Position numbers and translations under genes: made by a program. 64,000 nt of DNA, taken from contig NC_085052.1 in the NCBI RefSeq assembly GCF_963662255.1, positions 10,871,807-10,935,806 of the forward strand, given 5' to 3'. Every line of letters begins with the position of its first letter. Position 1 is the first letter of the stretch. The stretch comes from Cinclus cinclus (Eukaryota > Chordata > Aves > Passeriformes > Cinclidae). The notes beneath the pieces were generated by a model. That model had not been told where the DNA came from. It searched no databases and saw only the letters and a program-made list of their open reading frames with translations. Positions 13,312-26,220 of this stretch are shown one piece after another.

Positions 13312-13915
13312 AACTCACAGAATCATAGAACCATGGAACATGCTGGGTTGGAAGGGCCCCACAAGGATCATCGGGTCCAACTCGTGACCCTCACAGGACC
13401 ATCCCCGGGAGTCACACCCTGTCCCTGAGAGCATTGTCCAAACACTTCTTCAACTCCCTCAGGCTGGTTCTGTGCCCACTTCCCTGGAAAGCCTGTTCCA
13501 GTGTCCAACCTCCCTCTGTGGGAAAACCCTTTTTCTAATGTCCTACACCTCCCCTGGGACAGCTTCAGGTCATCCCCTGGGTCCTGTCACTGTCACCACA
13601 GAGCAGAGCTCAGCACCTGCCCCTCCTCTACCCCTCCTAAGGAAGCTGTGGGGTGCTATGAGTTCTTCCCTCAGTCTCCTCTTCTCCAGGCTGAGCAGTC
13701 CAGGTGACCTCAGTCCCTCCTCACATGGCTTCCCCTCCAGAGCCTTCACCATTCTTTTGTTCCCCCTTCAGATTCTCTCTAATATTTTAATGTATTTTCT
13801 ATTTAGTGGCCTCCAAACCTGCCCCCAGCAATGGAGTTGAGGCTGCCCTGGGGCAGAGCAGAGCAGGACAATCCCCTCCTTTACCCAGCAAGTGATGCTG
13901 TGCTTGATGAACACC
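13312..13915 (-). mobile_element. CR1 LINE, 5'-truncated, 3' end intact (minus strand)
   Basis: CR1 is an avian non-LTR retrotransposon; its 3' part encodes the C-terminus of the ORF2 reverse transcriptase and then a short 3' UTR ending in ATTCTRTG-type repeats. Read on plus, the copy begins with its inverted 3' end: 'cagaatcatagaaccatgg' at about 13318, then the 'gttggaagggcccc' block near 13347, then the 'actccctcaggctgg' and 'cctgttccagtgtcc' regions. On the minus strand the coding part is still legible at 13570-13752, including LEKRRLREELI, typical of the ORF2 C-terminus. The copy extends to about 13915 ('gatgctgtgcttgatg'). At roughly 600 bp it is the longest and among the better-preserved CR1 copies here. 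It is heavily 5'-truncated, as usual for CR1, and cannot be active. Confidence 0.93.
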
Positions 13916-15480
13916 GAATTTCACAAAATTGTTAAACCCAGAGCAATAATACAGTGGGGTCTAAACACCTTGTTTCTAAATAAAAGTATTTTCCATTTAT
14001 GTATAATAAACTCCAGTAACTACACTGGTTTCTCCATCCAGTCTTCAATGTGTCAGTAAAAGAGGATATTTGGAAGTGGAGATTTAAGTGTCCTGCCTCA
14101 CAAACATAGAATTTGGGTGCTGTCTCTTTGCTACACTTTCTTGTGACATATGTGAGATGTCACATATTGCAATAATAGCAATTGATCTGCTACCAAAAAA
14201 ACAAAGTAACTAAGAATGAATAGAAAAATTATATATTACTTAAAACAGTATAGAAGTGTCTGTAGTTCTCAGGGTGTTAGATTACCACCTAATCTGAAAG
14301 GTATGGCTGGATTTATTGACGGGCTGAACAATTCCATGAAATCATTGTGCTTTCTCTGCACCTTAGATCAAGTAATCTGATAGCAGCCTTTAGGATGTTA
14401 CATCAGCATTAGAAGTGAGGAAAGTTTTTCCTGTGATGGAGATTGCTGCCTACTGTCCTGAGACATCCTAAATAACAGGGTAGATGATCCAATTGGACTG
14501 TGTCAAGTGGTTCAAATTTAGAAATTTAATATCTACTTGAAAGAAGATAAAAAGCTAAAAGTTAAAAAGTATAAACCACTGAAAGTAAAATCAAGTATGT
14601 GTTTATGATTTGCATCTTCTCCTGAGACACATACAACAATGCACAATTTAAAACAAAATATTTATTTAATCTCTGGATTTAAGATGCAGAAAATGTGCTT
14701 TTCTGAAATAACATCCATCATCTTTTATTTCTTTTTAGAATTGAATATTCAATAAGATCCATTTCAAGCCAACCTAAACTATTCATTAATATGTGCAGAA
14801 TTTAGAACAGTTTCAGTCCATGTTAGTATATTTCTCATTTGTATTTTCATTATTTTTAAAATAAAAATTTAAATCACTTTGAAATTTATCTTTGCTTAGA
14901 AATCACCACACATTTTTGAAAGCATTGCCATTCCCTTTTAAAATTAGAATGTGACCAGTAAAGTTTATTAGGCATAAATAATGAACATAGTTGTTAAAAA
15001 CCCCAAGGTTTTTATCTTAGTTTTAAATTAGCACAAAACTGATTAATCTAGGTGGAGCAAGAGAGAAGACTGCTAAGTAATCAAAAGACTTTATATTAAA
15101 TTTTTCTTATTTTTATTTGTGAGCTGTTTACATTATATTATCACCACTGTGGTAGGAAATGGAGATGCATTTTCTAAACATGGAATCTTCCTATACATAC
15201 TCCAGCTCTTTAGCTGAAATGTCACCCATCCAGGTGTGAGTGGAATTTTGGAGATGCTCAAGCTTCTAATTGAAGCTGTTGGATGATTTTGTTTTGGGAA
15301 AGATAGACATCATCAAAAACATCTGGGAGAATGATTTCCAGGAAAAAAAAATATCTAGGGAGCTTCTGCTCAACATCCAATCTGAAACAAGCTGAAGAAT
15401 AAGCATATTCTATCATTTATCCCTTCATCCACATGGTGTCTGGTGATCTTCCATTTTAGCTGACTTGTACTTCTTCACAA
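13916..15480. other. Unique AT-rich sequence
   Basis: Nothing is recognised with confidence. The segment around 14385-14510 contains 'gtagatgatccaattgg', faintly like an old CR1 3' region, but the rest does not align in my reading. No long open frame is present. Confidence 0.5.
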
Positions 15481-15540
15481 AGGACTTGGACTCACTCTTG
15501 TGGGTCCCTTCCAACTCAGCATATTCTGTGGCTCTGTAAA
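15481..15540 (+). mobile_element. Short CR1 3'-end tail
   Basis: The plus strand reads 'ggacttggactc', then 'tgtgggtcccttccaactc', then 'atattctgtggctctgt'. This is the standard last 60 or so bases of an avian CR1, ending in degenerate ATTCTGTG octamers. Sequence upstream of about 15480 is not recognisably CR1, so this is an extremely 5'-truncated insertion or the surviving end of an older one. Confidence 0.85.
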
Positions 15541-18000
15541 ACAGACTATAAAGCTATAAACACAACTCAATTTTTGCTAAATTTGTGCAGTAGTCTGTAA
15601 CATGAGCAAAATCAGAGATGACAAGATGTGGTAGGGTTTTCTCTGAAAGGTGAGAAATAAAGGAACAAATTAGGTGGAAGCCAACACTTCATGCACCATC
15701 TGCATTCATCAGGAAGCTGAAGAAGAGAACTGAGATGAAATACACTTTTCAAAGAGTGGAGGAGATTCTCTCCATGTTGTATATATGGGCAAATATCGTC
15801 CTAGGTAAACATTTTTAGTAAACTTGGGTGATCCTTTTGGAGAATTGATATATGTCAATCACAGTATATCTGAGATAGCAGGAACAAGCTTGATCATGTG
15901 TCAAATCAGATTCCCATTCCTCCTTCATTACCAGGCAGGAATAGCAGCTTTAACCCCTCCATGCTCACAGCTATTTCCCTCATTTAGAACTTACAGAGAA
16001 CTAAGATATATATGTGGCTCTTCAGAAAAATTCACCTCCATTATTAATAACAGCTCTTGGTTTGAAATTTGAGTTAAAGCACCATCCCTCAAGAGGCTCA
16101 GGCTTCATATTCTTTTCATGGTCTGAATTATATTACTGCCTGATAACACACAAAAGTGGGAAGGACTTAACAAGGGAGCCAGAAAGGGGTAGAATATAAG
16201 AGAAAAGAGGTGTTTTTTCACAGCCTTTTTAAAGTTTAACAAAAGTTTGTCTATGGCTCTCTTCTCCTCTGTGAGATTTTTGCATAACAAGGTTCAGGAG
16301 CCACTTCATTATCTCCTGTGGCAGTCAGTGCCAGCCATTTCTACCTGGACATTTGAATGGATCTGAAGAAAGGTGATACTTTTATAATGATGCCATCTCA
16401 TCAGTGGCCTTAGTAAAGGCAAGAAAACTGGGAATTTTCTTGGTGCCTCGCTCCCTGTATTTTTAGGATTACAATCTCTCTTCCATTAAGACTGATAGGG
16501 TGATTAGCATAATTAAGTCAGCTGGCCTTGGAGCTTTCCTTTGAAATGTCACAATTACTGATGTTGTTTTCATCCTTTCCTGTCTTCTCTGAGACATCTA
16601 TTTTGCATCGAAGGGAAAGGTTATTTTTTTACCCCAGAGCATTTTGGCTTTGCATCAAGCTCTTCACAGTTTTGTCTCAGAACTCTCTATAACATCACAG
16701 TAACCTGAGATGGAAAAGAACAAATACATAATCCAGACCCAGCACACAGCTAGAGGCAATGTGTAATTGTTTTAGACAACAGACTTGCCTATAGTTCTAT
16801 AGTGCCTATAGTTCCAGGTTGGTTTCAACTGACCTTTTATTTAAATAATCATCATGCAGTCCTCTGACATGCTGGAAACTGAGCTGGAAATTTCTTTCAC
16901 TTTTTATTCTTATGTCTCTGTAATTTCTTTACAAAGATAAAAGAAATATTATGTTGGTTCCAATTTGTCATGCTGATTACTATTGAAACAAGAACAGCAA
17001 CACAGTTTCCCCTGCAAGAAGATTTAATTTTTTTTTTCCAGGGGTGCTTTCTTTGCTGTATCCAAGCAAGATCCTTGCTTTGATCCCCAGTTCTAAATGT
17101 TAATGTTGACTCCCCTTGGAGAAAAGGTATCTTAGCTGTTACAGAAAAAGGACAACCATCTTAAGATCTTACAAGAGTTCTGGAGTGAAGCAGGAAATGG
17201 GAGCTGTTTCCAATGACCGAGAGGGCAGGTTTGGCTGTTGGACCACGCTTTGAGATGATTGCTGTTGTAAAAGCAGTGTGCCTCAAGGTGTACATCAGCC
17301 AGAAACCTTTTATCCTTTACAGTATAGGACAGATAAAGGAATCTCTTCAACCTTTGTCTTACATTTCTGTGTTTTCCTGAAAGGATAAACCAGTGACATC
17401 AATGAAGCTACTGGAAGAGTGAGGAGCCACATGCAGTTTAACAGGTGTTATTTAATGCTGATTCTCTACAAGTCTGTGCCATTTATAACACGTATTGTTA
17501 TGAGCCTTATTAGGAATTCAATTAGTATTTGTTACTAATGCTTTCATGTCATTGTTAATGCTTTCATGTCATAATTGCTTAACCTTATTGCTGAAGTACG
17601 ATCACTTATTAAAACCTTGCTCTGTCATTTGTCTGCTCTTTATAAACAATTTATAAATGGAACCTGACTGCAAACTGACCTCTCTCTTGTCTGATAATAT
17701 TACTCCTCTGACTTTTAGCTGGATCCCTCTGCCTTGCAGACTGACAGTCAATGATTTGATCACTAAAAGTAGACCCCCTCCCATATTTCCTTTCTGCAGG
17801 CCTAGCCCTAAATGACCACATTCAGGCAACAGGGAGATCTCAGGACCAGAGCTGGGAAGTAAAGCCCACTGATACTTTACAAGACAAACAAAAGACACAG
17901 CTGGGGTCTTTGAGCTTTTCTTATCAAATCATGTTCTGGGATTAACAGGGAGGAAGTTCTCTCCTTGTGTGGGCACAACCTGACAGAAAAAAATCCAGTC
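15541..18000. other. Unique AT-rich sequence with two small direct duplications
   Basis: No gene or transposable element is recognised. Two short direct repeats are visible: a 12-bp unit at 16786-16797 and 16803-16814, and a 16-bp unit at 17537-17552 and 17556-17571. Open frames are short (up to 98 codons at 17602-17898, minus). Confidence 0.5.
17537..17571 (+). repeat. Tandem duplication with 19-bp period
   Basis: 'aatgctttcatgtcat' occurs exactly at 17537-17552 and again at 17556-17571, separated by TGT. Two perfect copies with a 19-bp period suggest a recent slippage or local duplication event. Confidence 0.9.
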
Positions 18001-18196
<196 letters not shown>

Positions 18197-21100
18197 GCAT
18201 GAAAGAGATACAAGAAAGATCACATTTCTGTGAAGTTCCTGTCTCATCAAAATTGTCCTCATGCCATTTGAGCCAAAAGGATCAGGGCCCTCATGTGCAC
18301 TGTCTATGTGAGACCTCAGAGACTGCCTGTGTCCAAATTTCCCCTCCTATGCAAACATTTTCAGTAGAGTTCTGAACAGATCAGAACTCAGAGTCTCTTA
18401 TCTAAGAGATTTTGCCTCTCAGCCTGGGCAGGACCATCAATAGCCATTGATGGCTGTTGTCAAAGGTTTTGAAGATCATGAACAAATCCTGGTCTTCCTT
18501 TACGATGTAAAAATTGGTCATGGTGAAGAAACACATCCTTTGCATCCCAGTGTAACCATGCATGTTGACTTTTTTTTCTAGCCAAATTGCTAATAAAAAC
18601 ATGAAGCATCAACTTTAAAAGTCTAGAATAATCTTCTCAATTATTTTGGATGTCAAGTACATTTAATTAAGCTCATGCCTAGAGCCAGAAATGGACATGA
18701 ACCAGAAAAGAGGGAGGTAATGGGAGAAGTTGCAAAATTACTTGGCTTCTCCAAGAAGCCATTAGTTGGTTTAAGAGACCTGAGAGATGATAGGATTTAA
18801 TCAAGTCCTAATTGTCTTGAATTTGAGGGTTATAAAGGATGGTGAAGGCCTCTGTATAGATTGGAAAAGTGAAGTCAAATGTTTTATCTATCTATCATTA
18901 AGAGAAAAGAGATTGGAGTTGATTGCGAGGAATTATAGAAATGCTGGCAGTCAATATTGCTTTCAATCCAAACTTATATTGATGTCTTGACTTCTGGGAT
19001 GTTGGGGTCATTGCAATTGGGTTTTTTGGCTAAGCAAAAGCAAAATCACATAATGATCAGTGTGTGGATGAAAAATGGAATAAAATATGTCCACAGTGAG
19101 GAGAGTATGGCAGATGGAATCAGCAAGGAGAGGGTGAAATGAAATAATAGAAAGATGAAATGCACCTACAGCAAGCTAAATTTCCTCTGAAATGCCAGTA
19201 TCTTTATGAGACTTTGGTGTACCAAAAAAGGAGCTGAGTTTAGCCAGAGAACTGTCAGCAAAGGTTTTTATTAAAAGACAAGACTTTTTAAAGCTAGAGT
19301 AAGAATTAGATTGACATTCTGCTTGTTGCTATATAAGAAATACCAACAGTTTTTATGGCAGACAGGTACAGCAAGGGATTTTTGTACTGAGTGAATTTCT
19401 GACTAAGAAAAGCAGGTTTTCTGGGCTGTCTTCAGACAATTTTGATAATTGCTTACTCTAAGTATAAAATTTCTAAATCTAATACTTAACATACAACATA
19501 TAATTCTTTGTTTCCCTCTCTCATTTTTAAATACAAACAAGCATTGAAGGTAAACATGATGTTTCTTGCCAAAACTGCCCACTGGGCCTCCATAAACCTC
19601 CCTGGTAAGCTGAGGTCATGGCAAATCCTGTCCCTGACATCCCCTTGGAGACTTCTGCTGGACCACTCCATGAGTAACCAGGACTCTCAGACACCACCTG
19701 CCCGCTTCTCCTCATTTTCTTCCCTTGCCGAAAACAAGCTTGTACCCTTAGAACACATCCTAGTAATTTCCTTTAAAAGTGTGCTTTTCTACCTGGTTTT
19801 AAAAAACATGCCTACTTAGTCTGAGAATACAAATGAGTTAAAAAGCAATTTTCAAACTGAAATTGCCCTAAATCCATGGGTGCTGCCATTCCAGTGACAG
19901 GAATGAAGAAGGGTGAATTTATTCCACTTCAATGTCCAGATTATGAAAGATCTGAAATTGTCTCCAGATGGTTTTTTTTTGGTATAATTCACTTGTACAT
20001 TCTCCATGGTGACAGTTTGCATGTACACAACCCCTAGCACCAACAATTCCTCTTGGTTGTTTAATACAAATCCTTTGAAAGCTTATCTAATAAGAAATAA
20101 AGGGGGAAACAGTATTTTCTGAATCCCCAAAGTGTGCTGTGATGGTGACAAATGCCCAGATAGTGTGGTCTTTTTAGCTGATAGAAAGGATTTTCTCTCC
20201 CTAAGCGGATAGAGGGTGATTTTATTTTTTGTCCTCTTTGGATGAATGCTAGTGGATTTTTAGTATTATGAGGAATGAATTTAAATATAAAGGGATGGAG
20301 CCAGGTTGAGGATCTCAGCACACACAACCTGTGTGTGAGTCCTAGAGCATCTGAAAATGCAAAAGTTGAAGCACCCGAAACCCCAAATTTGCAGCTTTGA
20401 ACACCAAATATAGTTGATCATTAAAAATATGGATAAAATTATCCTGCTAACCTGGACCACTGCTTTGTACAGCTGATCCTGTGTAGGATAAATCTATTAT
20501 TTGTGCAATGTCTGCCTTGACTATTTAAGCCAAATATTTGAAGTGGTGAGACCTCAGAAAGATGAGAGGAGGGAGAGTTGGAGACAGCAGACTTGGCACT
20601 TTCCATAGCTGAGTTTCAAATCACAGACCCATTTTGTATGTAGGGCATTGAAGTTCCTATTGAGGCCAAAACACTTTCTCAGGATTTTTGTGTTTAGTTT
20701 TAACAGTTAGAATATAGAGAGAGGTGCAGCATGGAGGGGAGAGAATTTTTCTTAATAAGTGTAAAATTACTACCTTCCCCATTTTCCTCCCTAGAACACA
20801 AACCATTTGCCTGAATACTTTTTTAACAGATGCTGTCAGAGAACAGCAATAGCAGTCTCACTGAAGCCCAACAAATCTCTAACCCATCTGTTTGCACAGA
20901 GCAAACCCCCCTGCCCTGGCCAGCAGGATGAAGTGAGCAGTGCAGTCTGCAGAAGCATCTCAAATGAGAAGCACTGAGGAGAGCTCTAGTCCAGAACTGA
21001 CCTGCAGCAGAGAGAACTGCAAATGATAAGATGGATCAGCAGGTGCATAATTAGCAACCTTAACATAATTTATGTTTACTTTTGTCCCCTTTCCTAGTTA

Positions 21101-23326
21101 ATATTACCTTTCACAAGTGGTCTTAGTTCCTTTTTTTTGTTAGGATATGTGCCTGCAATTTACCCACTCCATATCCAAACTATTCAAACCAAAGACACCT
21201 CCAGCTCAGTATCCTGTTCCTGACAATGGTCTAAAGTGGAACCTGAAGGAAAGTTTATTGTGACTAAGTTTAGTTGTTGTGACACAATATCTTACTTTCA
21301 TGTTATCATCAGTTGATCAACAGCAAATAAACATTTGCTCTTATTACAGTTAAATTCTTAAAAGTATAGAGAACCTCCATGAAAGAACTTGCTTTTATAA
21401 GGCCCTAGGGGTGTATTAAAGTATCTGCAGGCAGCTGACGGGTGGTAACTTGCTGTGCTGTCATAAAATGAACATCAGGGCTGCAGTTAGGTACCATTTT
21501 AAATACTGATGTTCAAGGCTAGAGCTGGAATACAATATTATGGAATAAAAATCTTCCCCCAATTTGTTCACTTTTTATTACAGTAGCTGCAATAGCACAG
21601 CTGGGACCAGAATAAGTAGCCAGATGAAGATGAAAAATGTTTTACTGGAAGAGTCCTTTTACCTGCAGCGTCAGGAAGTGGTGACTGCATTCATGGATCT
21701 TCCTCTACCACAGAAAGGTTTTCTTAATCTACTGCCCTAATGAGTGCTAAACCATCTGAAGTTTTGGGAGATACTGAGTTCAGGATACTAAACTCAGATA
21801 CTGAGTTTAGATCCAAATTTTGCATTGGTGCAGCAAGGCAGAGGCATATAATTCAGGAGTAATTTTCATTTCAGGACCTGGCCATCAGGAAGCATTGACA
21901 TAATTAGATAGCCTGGCTTTTCTATCCTCAGTCTTATTTAGATTGCTAGTTAATGCATTGGTAGCTGTTTTTTAATTCACTTCTGTGCACAATGAAATCC
22001 TCACAGGTGGACAGAAACCCCTTTGCTTCTGCCAAATATTCTTCTGCATGATTGACTTGGACAGATTTCAGTCTGAATGAAAACTCAGGGAGAGCTGACT
22101 GTTCGTGTGCTAACAGATTTCCAAACTGGGGAGTCGAGCAGAGACCTCCCACTGCCTTTATTTGTGTCTAGTGCCTTCCAGAATATGCTGCAGTTTCTTT
22201 AAACGTGTTTGGCAACAGCCAGTAATCTAGAAGACTTGGTTTGCAGAAGCAACTTGTAACAATTCATAGCAGTCAAATGGCCATGAGGCGAGTGAAAAAG
22301 ATCAAGCTGCCTTCAAATTACATTGATAGAGATGAGAAATAATATTACCAAGCAGGGATGTCCTTTCTTGTTTTCAGGAATTGTCTGCCCCAGGGTTTGT
22401 TGCTGCAGACCTATCATGGCAGATTCTAATATTTTGTTTGAATGGCAAAGGAAAAAATGTGTGAGAGATCAGAATCTGGTGATGTGGACTGTTTATTTGG
22501 AAGTACTTATTCCATTATTTTCCTCCATTTTAGGCAGCAACTTAATTTAGCCATCAAGTTTTTAATAGGCTTTAGAAAATTGGACACTGAAACCCAACTG
22601 AACATCTGGGGAGCTGGTTTTCTAAATACCTTGCAGTTTGTCTGGGCCGGAGCCAGCAGAATGGCTGCTTTTGATTGAGCAGGAGCAGAACATTAGCTGA
22701 GGCAAATTAGAGCTCTACATAGACCGTTCAAATGTTGAAATGTGTAGCTCCACTCTGCTGAATAAGGGCCTGCAGTTGGGTTCCTCTTAAATATTTGTGT
22801 GTTTTAAAACCATAAAGGACTGCTATAGCTACTATATGTAAAACAGGCATTTTAATTTTATGTGGAAAACATTTTGCTGATTCTAGTTCTTATGATTGTA
22901 TAATTTTCTCAGCACTTAGTTTTGATTTAGAGATTCTCAACCCTGGAAAAGCTGCTGCATTTCCTCTGACAATTAATCTACCCATTAGCCACCCTCACTG
23001 TAAAAATGAGTGATTTAATCCTATTATAGGTTTATGCAAACTGGGTCTATCAAATGGATCTCATTGTGCATTTCTGCATAGATGGATCTATTCTAGATTC
23101 TTTGAGTACTGGAAATTTTCATCCCTGCACACGTGAAAGACCAATGCCACAGTCATGCTGCTCAGAAGGTTTAGAGTTCCAGAAGCAGGGACATTTTGCA
23201 AGTGTCAGGTCCAGCAGATGAGTAGGATTTTTCATTTATTGCATACAGTTATAAGTGCAATGGATGTAAGTCAAATGGATGTACTTGCTTTTACATCTAA
23301 GCTCTTTCCTGAAGTAGTACTCCAAT
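18197..23326. other. Unique AT-rich sequence, no gene recognised
   Basis: No repeat family is recognised. A 103-codon plus-strand frame at 19508-19819 has no domain I know. There is an inverted repeat at 21788-21810 (listed separately). The segment 22180-22760 looks like candidate conserved non-coding DNA (see findings). Confidence 0.5.
21788..21810. repeat. Inverted repeat, 10-bp perfect arms, 3-nt spacer
   Basis: 'ctaaactcag' (21788-21797) and its exact reverse complement 'ctgagtttag' (21801-21810) are separated by ATA. Another copy of 'gatactgagtt' lies just upstream at about 21770-21780, so the motif occurs three times in alternating orientation. No transposon ends or gene are associated with it. 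Confidence 0.9.
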
Positions 23327-23340
23327 AAAAAAAAAAAAAA
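23327..23340 (+). repeat. Poly(A) run of 14
   Basis: A run of 14 A follows 'ccaat', creating an AATAAA at its left edge. It could be a degraded retroposed tail, but no body was recognised upstream. Confidence 0.7.
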
Positions 23341-23600
23341 TCAAACTTCCAAGAAAACCATTGCTTAAATATATTAAATGCACTTTTCTGAGTCGACTCG
23401 AGTTGCTGAGATTCCCAAGTCTCTATCAGAAAAAGACAGTTAAATCTGGCAAATCAAAACACTGAGAGGGCTCATTTGTTTCAAGGAATCAAAGCTTCTG
23501 ACAGATAGATAATATGCAGTGTTCAGTTCTAGCAGACATTTGGGGCATTCCCCTCATTGATCAGTGTTGACAGACATATGAGCTATTCTATTTCAACTTT

Positions 23601-23698
23601 ACAAAACAAAACAAAACAAAACACGAAACAAACAAAAAAATGAAACAAAAAACAAAAACAAAAACAAAAAAACAACCAACCAAACAAACAAACAAAAA
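23601..23698 (+). repeat. (AAAAC)n / (AAAC)n A-rich simple repeat
   Basis: About 100 bp of A-runs separated by single C: AAAAC units at the left, a mixed AAAC/AAAAAC middle part, and (CAAA)n with two CCAA units at the right. The only departures are single G and T bases. No retroelement body was recognised beside it. Confidence 0.92.
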
Positions 23699-25743
23699 CT
23701 AAAAAGCCACTCTGGACTCTTCCCACATTCTGAAATTACTTTCTGTTTAAGAAAATGTTTTCCAGGTTTGTCTCAAACATCTCCTAGCTTCCACAGAGCT
23801 TCACAGGTCTCGCCAGGAGACTGCTATGCTGGTCTTTCCATGAATTTTCTGCTTTAATGTATGGAGACATGAAAATCTTGGTGGAATTTCCAGACAGGGC
23901 AATTCAGGCCTGGGAAGTTTTTGAGGGACATTCTTAAACACAAATTCAATTGAATTTAGTAAAATATCCAGTCTTATACAAATTAGATTTGAACATGTTA
24001 AACTGTGGCAATGTGCTCATTAAAGCAAACTTCAGAGCTATTTCAGTTTTCATATTTTAATATGCCTACCTCTATTCTGAGCTTGAAATAAAGCTGGTCC
24101 TCCTCTGGCAGATGGATCCAAGCACCTATAGAGCTCTGTAAAAGTTCGACTACTGACTTGAATTTCACAGCTTTACTTTACATTTAAAAGAAGATGCCAA
24201 AATTCAGATTCAGCCTAGGACAAGCCTTTAAGTGGAATTCCTGCCTGAGCTGGTGAACTGAATGTGTAGGTCTCTAGATCTGCAATTCATGACCTCATTG
24301 CCTAAATATATTCCCTAATTTAAAAAAAGAACTTTACCATGTCACAATCTACACTGATAGAAAATGATGAGTGGTTTTTTAGTTAATTACCTGTCAACTC
24401 TTTTGAATGGGAAACAGAGGATCCATGTTTAAAGTATATTAAATGATTTGGTCACCTCTGTTAATTGAGTCCTTCAGCTGGAAAATCTTTCATCCCATGG
24501 TGCAAACTCCCTTTTAAACAGAGCCATCTGCACCATTCATTTTATTGACAAGAGGAAAGGGCTCATCTTTCATGATGATTTGCTGCTGTGGTAGCCATTT
24601 TCAGCAGGACACTCCCATTTTTCTTGAGACATATCTTTTCAACATTTAGCAGTGCAGCCAAGGCCCAGGACCATTTACGTCCCTGAGCTGCTTTCCTTCT
24701 TGGTAGGAGGACATCATAGGAGCAATCGACCAACCCTGGAATTTTTTATCTCCCACCTTGCTGAGTCCTTGGTTACTAAATGGAGAGTTATGAAAAATGT
24801 CTACCTACTGACACTGTGGAATTCACCATGCTCCTCATGCCAGGACCTTTCCATGGAAAAGGGAGGGAGAAGCTATGAGATCACAGAAGTGGAAACACCA
24901 TGACAGTGTGAAATAAGTGGTTTTAGGGACTGCTGTAGCCATTCCTATTAGAATACATTCCCTGCTCTGCAGAAGCCTATGTAGGCAATAAAACCATTTC
25001 ATTTCCCTGTATCACAATAATGGAGTATTATCAGGAACTTGTGTCTTTAAGATAAGAGACATGCTTACACAAGTTGAACTAATGAACAAGTGTTCATAAA
25101 CTCTTCCTTTTTATGGCTGTACACAGCTCATTTTTAAGTTACTAGAAAGAGGAAAGGGTAAAGGGATCACACAGAATTCTGCACCATCCTTTCTACCTAT
25201 GCTTTCTTTCGACTCTCAGTCTCCACCCTGTGACTGAATTCACCTTCCCTTTGCTTTTGGACCCTCTCTGATATATTCTTCAAACCATTCCCTAGGCTGA
25301 CTTGGACCATTTCCCTTCTTGTAGCCCCACCTCTGATGTATTTCACTTGCTTTTCAATTCTGTCTCTACTCAGGATGGTTCTGGCTGTGATTCCAGCTGT
25401 TCCTTCAGCCCTTCCATGGTCCTGGAACTGGATGCACTTTTTGGTGCACATCAGGATTAAGGTAGCCTTACAGGATAAGCTCAGAATACTGAAATCAACC
25501 TGGTCTCTCTGAGAATCCACTAATATTGCTCTGACAAAGAGAGAATATCTGACTGTCAAAACAGATACCTAAATAGATGGGTAAATAAAATACTGGAGAA
25601 TGTGCATTGAAAAGTGAGTTATCAAGACTTTTAGAGAGACAAATCTGACTGGGGAAGGGATGGGGGGAAAGTGTTGGAGGCTTAGCCTTTCACCCAACAG
25701 ACCTTCTTACTGTTCCACTTCTTCCCTAAGTTTCTTCCCTTGT
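23699..25743. other. Unique sequence, nothing recognised
   Basis: No repeat family or exon is recognised. A 120-codon minus-strand frame at 25197-25559 shows no known domain. Confidence 0.5.
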
Positions 25744-26220
25744 AGAATCAAATAGAATCATTAAGGTTGGAAAAAAAATCTAAAACTATCAAGTCAAACC
25801 ATTAAGGCAGCACTGCCATGTTCACCACTAAACTACATCCCCATGTGCCACATGCACATGCCTTTTGAACACTTCCAGGGACAGTGATTCTACCACTTCA
25901 CTGGACAGCCTGCTCCAAAGCCTGACCACCCTTTTAGTGAAGAATTTTCTCCTAATATCCATTCTAAATGTTCCCTGGTGCCACTTTAGGCTCTTTCATC
26001 TGGTCCTATCACTTGTTACCTGGGAGAAGATGCTGACCTCCACCTGGCTACTCCCTCCTCTTATGGAGTTGTAGAGAGTGAGAAGGTCACCCTTGAGCCT
26101 CCCTTACCCCTAAACAACCCTATGCAAAACAATTCCAGCTCCTCCACCTGCTCCTCATCAGGCCTGTGCTCCAGCCCCTTCACACACATATTCAGTGCAT
26201 GCAGGTACCTCTCTGAGCTG
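25744..26220 (-). mobile_element. CR1 LINE, older 5'-truncated copy (minus strand)
   Basis: Read on plus, the inverted 3' end starts with two degenerate octamers ('tagaatcaaatagaatcat'), then 'aaggttggaaaa', 'atcaagtcaaaccatta', the 'ccactaaactacatccc' block and 'gacagcctgctccaaagcc'. These follow the standard order of an avian CR1 3' UTR read backwards. Further right the minus strand still encodes part of the ORF2 C-terminus, including LEHRPDEEQVEELEL near 26120-26180. The copy is interrupted by small indels, and coding similarity fades around 26220. It appears more diverged than the copy at 13.3-13.9 kb and resembles the CR1-Y-like branch, although a subfamily call needs alignment. Confidence 0.93.

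Noticed and set aside
13472..13840. 122-codon plus-strand frame
   Set aside because: It lies antisense inside the minus-strand CR1 and is not an independent gene.
14385..14510. Possible ancient CR1 remnant around 'gtagatgatccaattgg'
   Set aside because: Neighbouring sequence does not match CR1 blocks in order.
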